Under the pieces are notes generated by a model. It saw nothing but the letters and a program-made list of their open reading frames with translations. It did not search any database and had not been told where the DNA came from. The translations under genes and the position numbers were made by a program. A stretch of DNA of 38,998 bases from contig JANNFX010000177.1 of assembly GCA_031380225.1 (NCBI GenBank), positions 1-38,998 on the forward strand, given 5' to 3'. The DNA comes from JANNFX01 sp031380225. Lineage in GTDB: Bacteria > Pseudomonadota > Alphaproteobacteria > Rhizobiales > Hyphomicrobiaceae. This document shows, piece by piece, positions 1 to 8,900 of the stretch. The first letter of the stretch is position 1, and every line of letters begins with the position of its first letter.

Positions 1-1
1 C

Positions 2-3000
2 GCCGTGCTGGAAGGTGATGATCGCGGCCATACGGGCGGCGGCTCGTCGGCACCGGACTCGGTTCCAACCGAATTATTTGCAGAACACTTGCTCACACAG
101 GAAGGCATAGACCGCATTTCCGGATTGAATGACTGGTTGGGCGGATCGGTTGTCACGACCGGTGGAATCGTGACCAGCTCTGGTGCACGCGAAACATTGT
201 TTGCAGGCACGTCCGGCGTTCCTGGTTCTACACCAGTATCCACCTTCCGCGATGGCAACATCTTGATGGGCGGCGATGGCAACGACTTGCTGCGTGGACG
301 TGGCGGCTATGACCTGATCGATGGTGATGCCTGGCTCAACGTACGCATCAAAATTGTTGTTCCTGTAGGCGCGACGAATTCTGCTGGCCAACCAGTTCCG
401 GCCGGAACCTACTCTGCCGAATCGATGAGCACAGACACCGTCCTCAGCGGCCAATACGCCGGCAAGGTGTTCGCGACCAATCCGGACGGCAGCCCGAACT
501 TCGCGAGCCCTGCCTTCGGTGGCGCGACACTCAACTCGCTGATGTTGAACGGCTCCATCAATCCCGGCAACATGAGCATTGTGCGTGAAATCCTGGACGG
601 CACAGTTGGTGCCACTGAAACCGACACCGACACTGCGGTTTTCCAAGGCCTCCGCTCTGAATATGACATCGAAGGTTTGACCGTCCAAGTTAATCTCAAC
701 GGTGCGGCCCCAGACACGCTGTCATATGTTGGCGCAGCCCAGGATCTGAACGGCGACGGCTTTATCTCGGTTCGTGACCGCGATACTGGCGCTGTCGGCG
801 CGACGATCTGGAAGATTATTGACGGTGTGGCAACACAAGTCACCAATAGCAGCCGTGGTGCCTTGACTGACGATCTCGACTTGATCAAGAACATCGAGCA
901 ACTGCAGTTCGTTGACGAAATTGTCACGATTGCTGGCAACAACAATGTAGCCACTGGCACCGTGACCATTGCCGATCCAACAATGTTCGAAGGCAAGGTG
1001 ACGCCTTACGTCGGTCAGGTTCTTGTTCCAACGCTTTCTAACTTCTCTGATGTCGATGGCATTCCCCTCGATGGCAACGGCCTGCCTGTTGGCCTGACCT
1101 ATGAATGGCAAACCACCGAATTTGGTCATGACTCCGGCTGGTCCGTCATTCAGACGAGCCAAACCTACACTGTGCGCTCCGTCGATCCGGGCCATGTGCT
1201 GCGTGCTGTAGCCGTGTTCCAGGACAGCTTGGGCAATACCGAGCGTATCATTTCGGCGGGAACGGACAACCCAACGGTCGCCTATCGCGTGCTGGAAAAC
1301 ACCGCTAGCTATGATGCTGGACGGTCAAATGCGCAGAACATCGCCAATGGCTCAGTCATCGCCACGCGTATTCCTTTCAGTATCGACTATCACTCGGAAT
1401 CTATCAATGGCGCACCTCCGGCCGACGTTGATCTCACCACACTTCACCACGAGATCGACCCTGCCAACAATTCTGGCGGCCGCTTCACGGTGGTTGCGGT
1501 CCCTGGTCAATTCGACTTCCAGGGCACACCGCTCTATCAAATCGTTGTTGCCAATGGTGGACCGGTCACACTGAACTACGAAGCCCCGGTGCATTCGCCA
1601 GCGAACCAGTCGTATCAGTTCGTTGACAACCAGTATCAAGTCGTCATCAACAGCTACGACTCACCTGACCCGTTAACCCGCGTTCTTGTAGCCGTGCGCC
1701 AGTTCACGATCTTGCTGAATGATGTGACAGGTGAAATCGTTTCCGCTGCACCGGCGCTGGATTTGCATACTCAAACCACCACAACGACCACCGGCCAGTA
1801 TCTCGACAATTTCAATACTCAGAGCTTGTCGAACTCCAACGGCACGACCGCTTGGACGACTCCGTGGGTTGAAACCGGAGACAACGGCGGCACAAACAGT
1901 GCATCGGCTGGTCAGATCTTGATCGATGCCCTGACAATCGGTAATACACTGCGGTTCGGCGACAATGACACTGATACCGGCCTCGGCACTGCTTCGATCC
2001 AACGCACCGTCAATCTGGCGGGGGTCACAAGCGCAACGTTGAGCTACTCCTACAATGAGAACAGCTTCGACAATGGCGAAATCGTTACTGTGACATTCAG
2101 TGACGATGGAACTTTCAGTGCTGGCCACATCCAGGCAATCCAGGTTATCGATGGTGCCTCTAACAATGGCAACACAAATAACGTTGCCCTGACTGGAACG
2201 CTCACTGCCAATGCCGCGATACGTTTTGTCGTCAGCGGCACGAACAACAACAGCATTCTTGACAGTGTCTCAATCGACAATCTCAGCATCGCGACAATCA
2301 CCACCGCGACCGTTCCTGGTCCGGCCGGAAACGACTACGCCACTTCCTACACCGAAAATGGTGCCGGTGTTGCCATCGCTTCTGTTCCGGTCATCGTCGA
2401 CACGGATAGTCCTCAGATGATGACTGCAACGGTCAAACTGACCAATGCGCAGGCAGGTGACGTGCTTGCCACCGTTGGCGCTCTGCCAGCTGGCATCACA
2501 GCCAGCTTCGGCCCGGCAGTCGCAGGCGAGATCACCATGTATCTCGTTGGCCCAGCTACGCTGGCAAGTTTCCAGACCGCCATTCAGGCGGTTCGGTACT
2601 CCAGCACATCGGAAGATCCGAGCACAACACCACGCACCATCCAGGTGTCGGTCAATGATGGCGAGCTCAGCAGCACCATTGCGACAGCAACGGTCAGTGT
2701 CACAGCAGTCGCGGATTTGATGATCGCCAATGATGACCGGGTGGTGACGAACCTCGTGAACACGGCGTTTGTCATTCCGGAATGGGCATTCCTTAACAAT
2801 GACGTTGATCCTGATAGCCCGTTGGACATCACTGCGGTTACAGAAAGCTCCTCTGGCTTTACGGCAGTACTGAATGCCGGTGGCATCGAAATCACCGATA
2901 CCGATGGCACGAACAACTCGTTCACCTACACTGGCACAAGCGCGGATACGGCGAATGTTGCCGTTGTGAGGGACATAGCCGGAACGATCGAGGGTACCAA

Positions 3001-4066
3001 CAGCGCCTCAACTTCTGACATCCTCGTCGGCGATGGTGCCAACAGCACCTTTGACGGTGGTGAAGGTAACGACATCGTCTTCGCAGGCGCTGGCGATGAC
3101 ACGATCCTCTGGAATGCAAGCGGCGGCAATGGCAACGGCCCATCCGATGGTCGCGACTTTGTCGATGGCGGTACCGGTGGCCTGGACCGCTTCGTTGTCG
3201 AAGGCAACAACAACGACGAAGTATTCAACGTCTACTCCAACACGGACGACGGCAACGGCGCCTTGGCGGGAACGCTGAGTAGTGCCGCGCTTGCCGGGTT
3301 TACTGGCCTTAAGACGGGAACCGAAATCGTCGTCACCTGTGACGGCGTCGTCATTGCCGAACTCGACAACATCGAGGAGATCACGATCAACACGGCCGGT
3401 GGTGCCGATACGGTTAATGCAGTTGGCAACTTCAATCCAACCAGCCTCAACTTCAACACCATCACCGTCAACGGCGGCCAAGGTAACGACAAGGTCGATA
3501 TTTCAGGCCTGACATCGGATCATCGCGTCGTCCTCAACTCTGGCGGCGGTAGTGACTCGATCGTTGGTGGCGTTCGCACTCAAGACGTATTCAACGACGA
3601 CGATACAATCCTCGGCACATCAGCCAATGACAGCATCGATTCCGGGTCGGGATCAGATGCTGTTTGGGGCAGGGACGGTGATGATACCATCTACGGTTCA
3701 GACGGCGGCGATATGTTGCACGGCGGTGCTGGCCGCGACAGGCTCGACGGCGGTGCAGGCGACGACGATATCAATGGTGGGCGCGGTAACGACGTCCTCA
3801 ACGTCACTCAAGGCAACGACACCATCGTGCTCAATGTAAATTTTGGCAACGACCGGGTGATCGGCTTTGACTCAAATGCAATCGATGGCCAAGACAGCAT
3901 CGATCTCACGGCGCTCGGCATCAACACGGTGGCTGAATTCCGCGATCAGGTCACCATCGAGCAGGCCGGGCACGACACGCTGGTCACCATCGGTACCGAT
4001 GGAACGCTGCGGCTCGTGGGTGTTAACGCAAACTCCGTAAACCTTGCCGACTTCCACGTGTCATAA
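2..4066 (+). CDS. Large secreted RTX-type calcium-binding protein, 3' part
   Basis: The frame is open to the window edge, so the gene is truncated at its 5' end; about 1354 residues are visible. Glycine/aspartate nonapeptides of GGxGxDxL type occur near residues 88-107, 1018-1032 and as a tandem block near 1215-1265. These are the Ca2+-binding beta-roll repeats of RTX proteins exported by type I secretion. Between them lie an Ig-like or adhesin-like stretch (about 320-430), a jelly-roll-like segment (about 595-765) and a segment with a YTENGAGVAI motif (about 778-900) often seen in large extracellular proteins. The last 80 residues are Asp/Thr-rich with alternating hydrophobic strands and no lysine, typical of an uncleaved C-terminal secretion signal. 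The arrangement just after the visible start resembles regions following animal-type haem peroxidase domains in some bacterial RTX proteins, but that domain is outside the window. No HlyB/HlyD/TolC genes follow. Confidence 0.85.
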   Translation, partial: AVLEGDDRGHTGGGSSAPDSVPTELFAEHLLTQEGIDRISGLNDWLGGSVVTTGGIVTSSGARETLFAGTSGVPGSTPVSTFRDGNILMGGDGNDLLRGRGGYDLIDGDAWLNVRIKIVVPVGATNSAGQPVPAGTYSAESMSTDTVLSGQYAGKVFATNPDGSPNFASPAFGGATLNSLMLNGSINPGNMSIVREILDGTVGATETDTDTAVFQGLRSEYDIEGLTVQVNLNGAAPDTLSYVGAAQDLNGDGFISVRDRDTGAVGATIWKIIDGVATQVTNSSRGALTDDLDLIKNIEQLQFVDEIVTIAGNNNVATGTVTIADPTMFEGKVTPYVGQVLVPTLSNFSDVDGIPLDGNGLPVGLTYEWQTTEFGHDSGWSVIQTSQTYTVRSVDPGHVLRAVAVFQDSLGNTERIISAGTDNPTVAYRVLENTASYDAGRSNAQNIANGSVIATRIPFSIDYHSESINGAPPADVDLTTLHHEIDPANNSGGRFTVVAVPGQFDFQGTPLYQIVVANGGPVTLNYEAPVHSPANQSYQFVDNQYQVVINSYDSPDPLTRVLVAVRQFTILLNDVTGEIVSAAPALDLHTQTTTTTTGQYLDNFNTQSLSNSNGTTAWTTPWVETGDNGGTNSASAGQILIDALTIGNTLRFGDNDTDTGLGTASIQRTVNLAGVTSATLSYSYNENSFDNGEIVTVTFSDDGTFSAGHIQAIQVIDGASNNGNTNNVALTGTLTANAAIRFVVSGTNNNSILDSVSIDNLSIATITTATVPGPAGNDYATSYTENGAGVAIASVPVIVDTDSPQMMTATVKLTNAQAGDVLATVGALPAGITASFGPAVAGEITMYLVGPATLASFQTAIQAVRYSSTSEDPSTTPRTIQVSVNDGELSSTIATATVSVTAVADLMIANDDRVVTNLVNTAFVIPEWAFLNNDVDPDSPLDITAVTESSSGFTAVLNAGGIEITDTDGTNNSFTYTGTSADTANVAVVRDIAGTIEGTNSASTSDILVGDGANSTFDGGEGNDIVFAGAGDDTILWNASGGNGNGPSDGRDFVDGGTGGLDRFVVEGNNNDEVFNVYSNTDDGNGALAGTLSSAALAGFTGLKTGTEIVVTCDGVVIAELDNIEEITINTAGGADTVNAVGNFNPTSLNFNTITVNGGQGNDKVDISGLTSDHRVVLNSGGGSDSIVGGVRTQDVFNDDDTILGTSANDSIDSGSGSDAVWGRDGDDTIYGSDGGDMLHGGAGRDRLDGGAGDDDINGGRGNDVLNVTQGNDTIVLNVNFGNDRVIGFDSNAIDGQDSIDLTALGINTVAEFRDQVTIEQAGHDTLVTIGTDGTLRLVGVNANSVNLADFHVS

Positions 4067-4154
4067 GGCACTGGCAGACCAAGAGCGGTGCAGCATCCAA
4101 AATGTTGCGCCGCGCACTTTCAGATCGCACAAACCGGACCGTTTCCAGCGCTGC

Positions 4155-5405
4155 CTATTCCCCTGCTCGTCTAAACTTATAAATCCCGACGTCTGTGTAG
4201 CCGCGCTCGAAGGCAACTTCGCAGTAGGTCAGATAGTAGTCCCACATGCGCTGGAACCGGTCGTCGAAGCCGAGGGCGGCGATCGCTGGCCAGGCGGCGA
4301 AAAAACGATCGCGCCACGCGCTCAGTGTGGTGGCATAGCTTGAGCCAAAGCGTTCGACTGTCTCAAAAACCAGACCGGCCTTTTCCGCCTGCTGCTGCAA
4401 AATCCCGGGCGTCGGCAACATGCCGCCAGGGAAGATGTAACGCTGGATGAAATCTGGACGTTGACGATAGAGGCCAAAATCTTGGTCGCGAATGGTGATG
4501 GCTTGAATGACGGCACTGCCGCCGGGCTTCAAGCGGCTGCGCAGTGTTGAGAAGTACGACGGCCAATGCTCTTCGCCGACGGCCTCGATCATTTCAATCG
4601 ATACGATGTGATCAAAGCTGCCGGTGACATCGCGGTAGTCTGTAAACGATATTTCAGCACGCTCGCTGAGACCGGCGCTGTGCAGCCGGCTTTTGGCATA
4701 ATCAAGTTGTTCATTTGAAATAGTGATGCCTTTAACGGCAGCACCAGTCAGCGCGCTGCGCTCGGCCATGCCACCCCAGCCACAGCCAATTTCAAGCAAG
4801 CTATCATCAGGTCCGAGCTGCAACGCATCGAGGATCCGGTTGTATTTGCGATTCTGCGCATCATTCAGATCGTCGGAACCTGGCCGGTAAAGACCGCTCG
4901 AATACGTCATGCCTGGATCGAGCCACAACTTGTAAAATGCGTTGCCGAGATCGTAGTGGGCGTGGATGTTGGAGCGGCTGCCCTCGCGTGTATTGGAGCG
5001 CGAGCGATGCCACGATTTATCAGCGTTGCGCACTTCGAACACGCCGCGGCTGGAGGCGGCGAGTGTATCGTAGTGACCTGCATAAAACCGCATGAGCGCG
5101 CCGAGATCATCGGTCACAACTTCGCCAGACATATAGCTCTCAGCAAACCCCAGCCCGCCGCGCGTCATCGATTGCCAAACCGGCTGCAAGGATTTGAATG
5201 AGACCGAAGCTTGCACGGCGCCCTGCCCCAACACAGCCATTTGGCCAGATGGTGCTGAGACAGCGATGGCGCCTCCCTTCAGGCGCTTCAGTGCTTGGCG
5301 GCTGGCTGCCAGAAGGGCTGCATCGCGAAGACTTTTAACGTGGCTGGTCAATAGCCCAGCTTTTATTTTCGGAGACATCGCATCGCGGGCAGAACTATTT
5401 GTCAT
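4155..5405 (-). CDS. Cfa-like SAM-dependent fatty-acyl methyltransferase
   Basis: A 416-residue member of the cyclopropane-fatty-acyl-phospholipid synthase family, which transfers a methylene or methyl group from S-adenosylmethionine to unsaturated acyl chains of membrane phospholipids. The family signature HYDLGNAFY is at 150-158, the SAM-binding LLEIGCGWGG at 203-212, the IEMIEAVG block near 270-277 and YIFPGGMLP near 323-331. Compared with E. coli Cfa, the active-site Cys (C139) aligns with Ser170 in MTYSSG. The bicarbonate-site His (H266) aligns with Gln301 in IQAIT, while the Glu in IEAVG and Tyr357 are kept. It is therefore probably not a classical cyclopropane synthase and may be a methyl- or methylene-transferase of the UfaM/UfaA1 kind. 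It is the last gene of the operon, starting 18 bp after the DUF1365 stop, with no clear Shine-Dalgarno; translational coupling is likely. Confidence 0.9.
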   Translation of the reverse strand: MTNSSARDAMSPKIKAGLLTSHVKSLRDAALLAASRQALKRLKGGAIAVSAPSGQMAVLGQGAVQASVSFKSLQPVWQSMTRGGLGFAESYMSGEVVTDDLGALMRFYAGHYDTLAASSRGVFEVRNADKSWHRSRSNTREGSRSNIHAHYDLGNAFYKLWLDPGMTYSSGLYRPGSDDLNDAQNRKYNRILDALQLGPDDSLLEIGCGWGGMAERSALTGAAVKGITISNEQLDYAKSRLHSAGLSERAEISFTDYRDVTGSFDHIVSIEMIEAVGEEHWPSYFSTLRSRLKPGGSAVIQAITIRDQDFGLYRQRPDFIQRYIFPGGMLPTPGILQQQAEKAGLVFETVERFGSSYATTLSAWRDRFFAAWPAIAALGFDDRFQRMWDYYLTYCEVAFERGYTDVGIYKFRRAGE

Positions 5406-5423
5406 TGGGGTGGTGGATTTCTC

Positions 5424-6215
5424 TTACGGCTTCGACACGGGTGGCACGTCAGCAAAGGTCACCGCGTATCCGGGCTTTGTGGCACCTCCAGTCACTGGCA
5501 CGCCCTTCCACCAAAGCTTAAAGGCTTCGAAGTGAATGGCTGTGATGATTTTGAACGTCAGGAGCGGGAAGCGCACCAACACTGATAGCAAGCGGCGGTC
5601 CGACCACGGCTCAGCCGCGCCTTTGAAGTGAGTTCGCAACAGCGCACCGGCCCTATCATAGAGCTGCACGCCGACCAACAACTTTGCGCCGGGGTGCGTA
5701 ACGGAGAACCCATAGCGTCCCTCAGCCTCGGCAAATGGCGAGACCAGCAGTTCTTTTTTGGCGGTTTGCGTATATGTCCCCAAGTGATCCCTACCCGCAG
5801 CAGCGACGTAGCTCCGCCGCTCCCCCCATGTGTTGTTGACCTCGTAGATCAACGCAACTAGGTGGCCATTTGGATCAATCGCATAATAGACAGACAACGG
5901 GTTGAAGACGTAGCCGAGCACGCGCGGATAACTCAGCAGTAGGATTTGGAATTCAGCGGGGTCAAAGCCGGCTTTGCTTAACAACTCACGGGCGTGGCGG
6001 CTGGGGGGCGTGCCATCACCGGGGCCATAATCGCGATCGTAGAACGACAAGATGTTGAATCGGTTGACAGAAAACAGCCGCGACCGGGCCGCAACCTCGC
6101 CCAGCCGGTCAACATCCAGAAGCAACGAATAGACACCATACGACAGTGCATGGACCTTGGGTCGCAGGCGCTTGTGGGCGACGGTTCCAACATAAACAGT
6201 TGCGGGCGCAATCAT
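5424..6215 (-). CDS. DUF1365 family protein
   Basis: Encodes 263 residues from the ATG at 6215, whose first bases overlap the stop codon of the upstream oxidoreductase gene (ATGA overlap). The longer in-frame extension to 6257 is therefore unlikely to be used. The N-terminus IAPATVYVGTVAHKRLRP, the central YPRVLGYVFNPLSVYYA and the NTWGERRSYV segment are characteristic of the DUF1365 family. No catalytic mechanism is established for the family. It is almost always found with a flavin amine-oxidase-like protein and a Cfa-like methyltransferase, as here, so a role in modifying membrane fatty acids is inferred from context. No signal peptide is apparent; the C-terminal third has short hydrophobic stretches that could give membrane contact. 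Confidence 0.88.
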   Translation of the reverse strand: MIAPATVYVGTVAHKRLRPKVHALSYGVYSLLLDVDRLGEVAARSRLFSVNRFNILSFYDRDYGPGDGTPPSRHARELLSKAGFDPAEFQILLLSYPRVLGYVFNPLSVYYAIDPNGHLVALIYEVNNTWGERRSYVAAAGRDHLGTYTQTAKKELLVSPFAEAEGRYGFSVTHPGAKLLVGVQLYDRAGALLRTHFKGAAEPWSDRRLLSVLVRFPLLTFKIITAIHFEAFKLWWKGVPVTGGATKPGYAVTFADVPPVSKP

Positions 6216-7552
6216 AGTGCGGCGCTCATGACAGTTGCCGGAGTCTGCTTTTCGCAAAACGTCAGCCGGCTGCTCTCGTTCTCAACTTGCCACGGCCGCC
6301 GTACGTTGCCTAGGTCCTCGGCCACCGCCAATCCTGCTTGCAAAGCGTCTTCATGGAAACCGTAGCCGAAGTAGCTGCCCGCAAACCAAGTATTATGGGC
6401 GCCCTGCAGCGACCATAGTTGCTTCTGCGCCGACAGTGCGGCCGCGTCGAACAGCGGATGATAATAGACGAAGCGGCGGATGACTTTGCTACTGTCGACG
6501 GGCAGCAATGGATTGAGTGAAACAAAATAGTCATCACTGGTTTCAAGTGGTTGCAGCCGGTTCATCCAATAAGAGACGGCCGCGGCACGGCTTTGGTCTT
6601 GACCCACCGCACCGATATAGTTCCAGCTTGCCCAAACGCGACGCCGTTCCGGCATTAGAGTTGTATCGGTGTGCAAGATCGTTTCGTTGGCCGCATAACG
6701 GAATGCGCCGAGTAGTTTGCGCTCCTCGCCAGTTGGGTCGGACAGCAATGCCAATGCCTCATCACCGTGCGTGGCGATCAGACACCGATCAAACGTATCG
6801 TGGTGCCCGCTAGCGGTCTTGATCAGGACGCGGCCATTGGTGCGGGAGATCGAGACCACCTTGTCATTGCTAACTGCCCGGCCCTTAAACCCAGCCATCA
6901 ACTTCGAGACGTAATTTCGACTTCCACCTTTGACGGTCCGCCACTCGGGCCGGTTGCTCATTTGTAAGAGCCCGTGATTGGAGAAAAAGCGCGCATAGGC
7001 GGCGGCAGGGAAATCCAAAATTTCACCGAGTGGAGCAGACCAGATTGCAGCACCCATAGGTACGATGTGGCGATCGATGAAAGCTTTCGAATAGCTGCGG
7101 CTGTCCAGCCATGATCCGAGCGACAACGACGGATCGGCGGCGGCATCTCTGCTGAGTTCGGCTGCCTCCTGAAAGAAGCGGCGAATATCGGCGGCCATCC
7201 GCCAATGACTGAGAGATGCGAGATTGCGACGCTGACCGAAGAAGCCGTCAAACCCAGCGCCGTTGTATTCATAGCGCCCGTCATCAAGGGACACGGCAAA
7301 ACCCATATCCGTTGTCGCAGTGGTAATGCCGAGGTGTTGGAACAGAGCGATCAGATTTGGATAGCAAGCGGTGTTATAGACGATGAACCCTGTATCGACC
7401 GCTATGGGACCAGACCGGCCCGGCGCGTCGACGGTATTCGAATGCCCGCCAAATTGCGGCTCGCGTTCGAACAGCACCACGTCATGGCGTTGGGACAGCA
7501 ACCAAGCAGCACTCAAGCCTGCAACGCCGGCGCCAATAACCACTATGCGCAC
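6212..7552 (-). CDS. FAD-dependent amine-oxidase-like oxidoreductase
   Basis: First gene of the lipid-modification operon, about 446 residues. The N-terminal Rossmann motif RIVVIGAGVAGLSAAWLL followed by an acidic residue (VVLFERE) binds FAD. The next segment, FGGHSNTVD, is typical of the NAD(P)-binding_8/amine oxidase group of carotenoid-desaturase-like flavoproteins. The C-terminal NTWFAGSYFGYGFHEDALQAG is the usual FAD-contacting end of this family. I place the start at the GTG at 7552, because the AAGGG Shine-Dalgarno at about 7562 is well spaced for it. The GTG at 7561 would add three residues but abuts the ribosome site. Homologues next to DUF1365 and cfa-like genes are known in light- or singlet-oxygen-responsive loci of proteobacteria. 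The substrate is unknown; oxidation of an unsaturated or methylated acyl chain is a reasonable inference. Confidence 0.88.
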   Translation of the reverse strand: MRIVVIGAGVAGLSAAWLLSQRHDVVLFEREPQFGGHSNTVDAPGRSGPIAVDTGFIVYNTACYPNLIALFQHLGITTATTDMGFAVSLDDGRYEYNGAGFDGFFGQRRNLASLSHWRMAADIRRFFQEAAELSRDAAADPSLSLGSWLDSRSYSKAFIDRHIVPMGAAIWSAPLGEILDFPAAAYARFFSNHGLLQMSNRPEWRTVKGGSRNYVSKLMAGFKGRAVSNDKVVSISRTNGRVLIKTASGHHDTFDRCLIATHGDEALALLSDPTGEERKLLGAFRYAANETILHTDTTLMPERRRVWASWNYIGAVGQDQSRAAAVSYWMNRLQPLETSDDYFVSLNPLLPVDSSKVIRRFVYYHPLFDAAALSAQKQLWSLQGAHNTWFAGSYFGYGFHEDALQAGLAVAEDLGNVRRPWQVENESSRLTFCEKQTPATVMSAAL

Positions 7553-7606
7553 GAAAAGCACCCTTCAAGGCTGATTTCAACGTTGCGCCACTGGGGCGCG
7601 GATCGG

Positions 7607-7629
7607 CGTATGTCCCTGCTCGACATACG
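7607..7629 (-). promoter_or_regulatory. Perfect 8-bp dyad upstream of lipid-modification operon (candidate operator)
   Basis: The arms CGTATGTC (7607-7614) and GACATACG (7622-7629) are perfect inverted repeats around a 7-bp spacer. They lie 55 bp before the GTG start at 7552. On the minus strand, possible promoter elements overlap the site: GGAAA (7651-7647) and CGTA (7629-7626) with 17 bp between them would fit an ECF-type promoter. A sigma-70-like CTGGCA with a 17-bp spacer and CATACG would also overlap it. The dyad has no T-run and is intergenic, so a regulator-binding site is more likely than a terminator. Confidence 0.5.
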
Positions 7630-7742
7630 TGCCAGACTCTATTCGGTTTCCTAATGTCGCGCAAAATTGTTGCGACGCAATGCCCATAAATCAGGGGACA
7701 TAGAGAAAAAATCAAAGGCGGTCGAGGTCAAAGTCAATAGAA

Positions 7743-7783
7743 ACTGGCCGCCGCCGCTCCTAAAGGGACCGGCGGCGGCTGAA
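7743..7783 (-). terminator. Probable intrinsic terminator of the DUF1097 gene
   Basis: A perfect 10-bp GC-only stem (7747-7756 with 7770-7779) has a 13-nt loop. On the minus strand it is followed by CAGTTTCTATT, a weak U-tract. It lies just beyond the DUF1097 stop codon at 7799 and before the operator region of the next minus-strand operon. Confidence 0.55.
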
Positions 7784-7798
7784 CTCAAGACTTTGATG

Positions 7799-8296
7799 CT
7801 ATGTCGCGAGCGATTTGGCGATTTTCTCGGAAACGTACCCAAACAGCGCACCGATCACCATTGAAGCGACGATATTGAGGAACGGGCTTGTTGCAATGGC
7901 GGCCGAGTCAGCGGCAGCACCGCCCTTCAGCAGTGCGAACGCAGCCGTTGAGGCATAGCCGTAAACTGCGGCCGGGATCACCGACAGCAACGGCACGTGC
8001 GCACCGAGGATCATGATCGCAACTGTGACGCCGACACAGATCGCTGCGCCAACGGCACCCATACCAACGATTGGCATGGCGATGAAGGCTATGGTGGCCA
8101 TCAACGATCCCCAAATGGCGCCAATGATTGCGTTCTTGAGTCCGCCTTCACCGCCACCACAATGATAGAAGCTGCCCCAGGCGATAAAGGCTGCCCAGAT
8201 CTGCAAACCGAGACCCGATAGTGGATCAAGGAAAAGCCAAGTTGCTAAGGCGCCAAGGACGCCGATTACGACTGCAAGTGCTGTAACGAGGTTCAT
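7799..8296 (-). CDS. DUF1097 family inner-membrane protein
   Basis: A 165-residue, strongly hydrophobic protein with about five predicted membrane segments (roughly 1-25, 28-45, 53-80, 85-110 and 135-158). The motif LQIWAAFIAWGSFYHCGGG near 32-50 is typical of the DUF1097 family, small inner-membrane proteins of unknown function. The start is the ATG at 8296, preceded by AGGGAGA at good spacing. The in-frame extension to 8491 is not membrane-like and lacks a ribosome site. The gene stands alone between a small plus-strand ORF and the lipid operon, with its own terminator hairpin. Function is unknown; a transporter or channel role is only a guess. Confidence 0.85.
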   Translation of the reverse strand: MNLVTALAVVIGVLGALATWLFLDPLSGLGLQIWAAFIAWGSFYHCGGGEGGLKNAIIGAIWGSLMATIAFIAMPIVGMGAVGAAICVGVTVAIMILGAHVPLLSVIPAAVYGYASTAAFALLKGGAAADSAAIATSPFLNIVASMVIGALFGYVSEKIAKSLAT

Positions 8297-8542
8297 TGTA
8301 GTTCTCCCTGAGAAATATAAGTCCGATGGGAAAAATACACAGCCAGCCAGTGCCCTTTGCTGCAGGGCACAGACTTGGCAACACCGCACGATCACCAATT
8401 TTCGAAACTGATTTCTTCCCAAGCTCAAGCTAGGGGAGTCTGTGGTCACTGTCACTGGACCTATCTCGCAACTGCGTTCGTCAGTCAGCATTCAAACTTT
8501 CGGCGCAGGCGGATAATTGCTGCCGCGCACTCGCGCCGGGCA

Positions 8543-8570
8543 TTGACAATTTTTTTCAGCCTTTCATAAC
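8543..8570 (+). promoter_or_regulatory. Candidate sigma-70 promoter for the small ORF at 8639
   Basis: TTGACA at 8543-8548 matches the -35 consensus exactly. CATAAC at 8565-8570 (four of six -10 positions) follows after 16 bp. The predicted start point near 8577 falls inside the left arm of the inverted repeat at 8568-8611. Confidence 0.45.
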
Positions 8571-8611
8571 TTTAAGGGAGCCTTAACCACAATGACCGCA
8601 CCCTTAAAGTT
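8568..8611 (+). repeat. 11-bp perfect inverted repeat in the leader of the small ORF
   Basis: AACTTTAAGGG (8568-8578) and CCCTTAAAGTT (8601-8611) are perfect inverted copies separated by 22 bp. The arm centres are 33 bp apart, about three helical turns. The left arm begins within the proposed -10 element. It could be a pair of operator half-sites for a repressor or a leader RNA hairpin; no T-run follows, so it is not a terminator. Confidence 0.6.
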
Positions 8612-8638
8612 CTGGGTTGTAGCTAAAGGGTTTCAAAA

Positions 8639-8881
8639 ATGTCGATTGATCAAGTTTTGCGTGCCTTCGGAACTGCCGCGTCCCTATATCTGGTCGCGCT
8701 GGCGATATCAGCCATGACTGTTGCCTCGATCGGAGCCGCGGGGATCGCGACCGGCTCCTTATGCAGCGGCCGCGATTGCGCTGGTATCATCAGCGGCACG
8801 AACCAGCCGCAACCGCGCGAGGCGCCGCAAGCGCCATTCCATGCCATGCTCACCGCGACTATGACGCTGCTCGACGATTGA
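8639..8881 (+). CDS. Small hypothetical membrane or exported protein (80 aa)
   Basis: An 80-residue ORF not assigned to a family. Residues about 12-40 form one hydrophobic stretch (LYLVALAISAMTVASIGAAG) that could be a membrane anchor or uncleaved signal. Two cysteines follow (CSGRDC, near 42-47), then a Pro/Gln-rich hydrophilic segment. The ATG at 8639 is preceded by AAAGGG at 8625-8630. A consensus-like promoter lies at 8543-8570, and a strong hairpin follows the stop at 8901-8929. These flanking signals, rather than the protein sequence, are the main support for a real gene. An overlapping minus-strand ORF (8650-8904) has no such signals and was not chosen. Confidence 0.5.
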   Translation: MSIDQVLRAFGTAASLYLVALAISAMTVASIGAAGIATGSLCSGRDCAGIISGTNQPQPREAPQAPFHAMLTATMTLLDD

Positions 8882-8900
8882 GACAGGCAGACGACGACGG

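Noticed and set aside
74..688. Long minus-strand ORFs opposite the RTX gene
   Set aside because: They lie opposite conserved RTX repeats and show composition expected of shadow frames.
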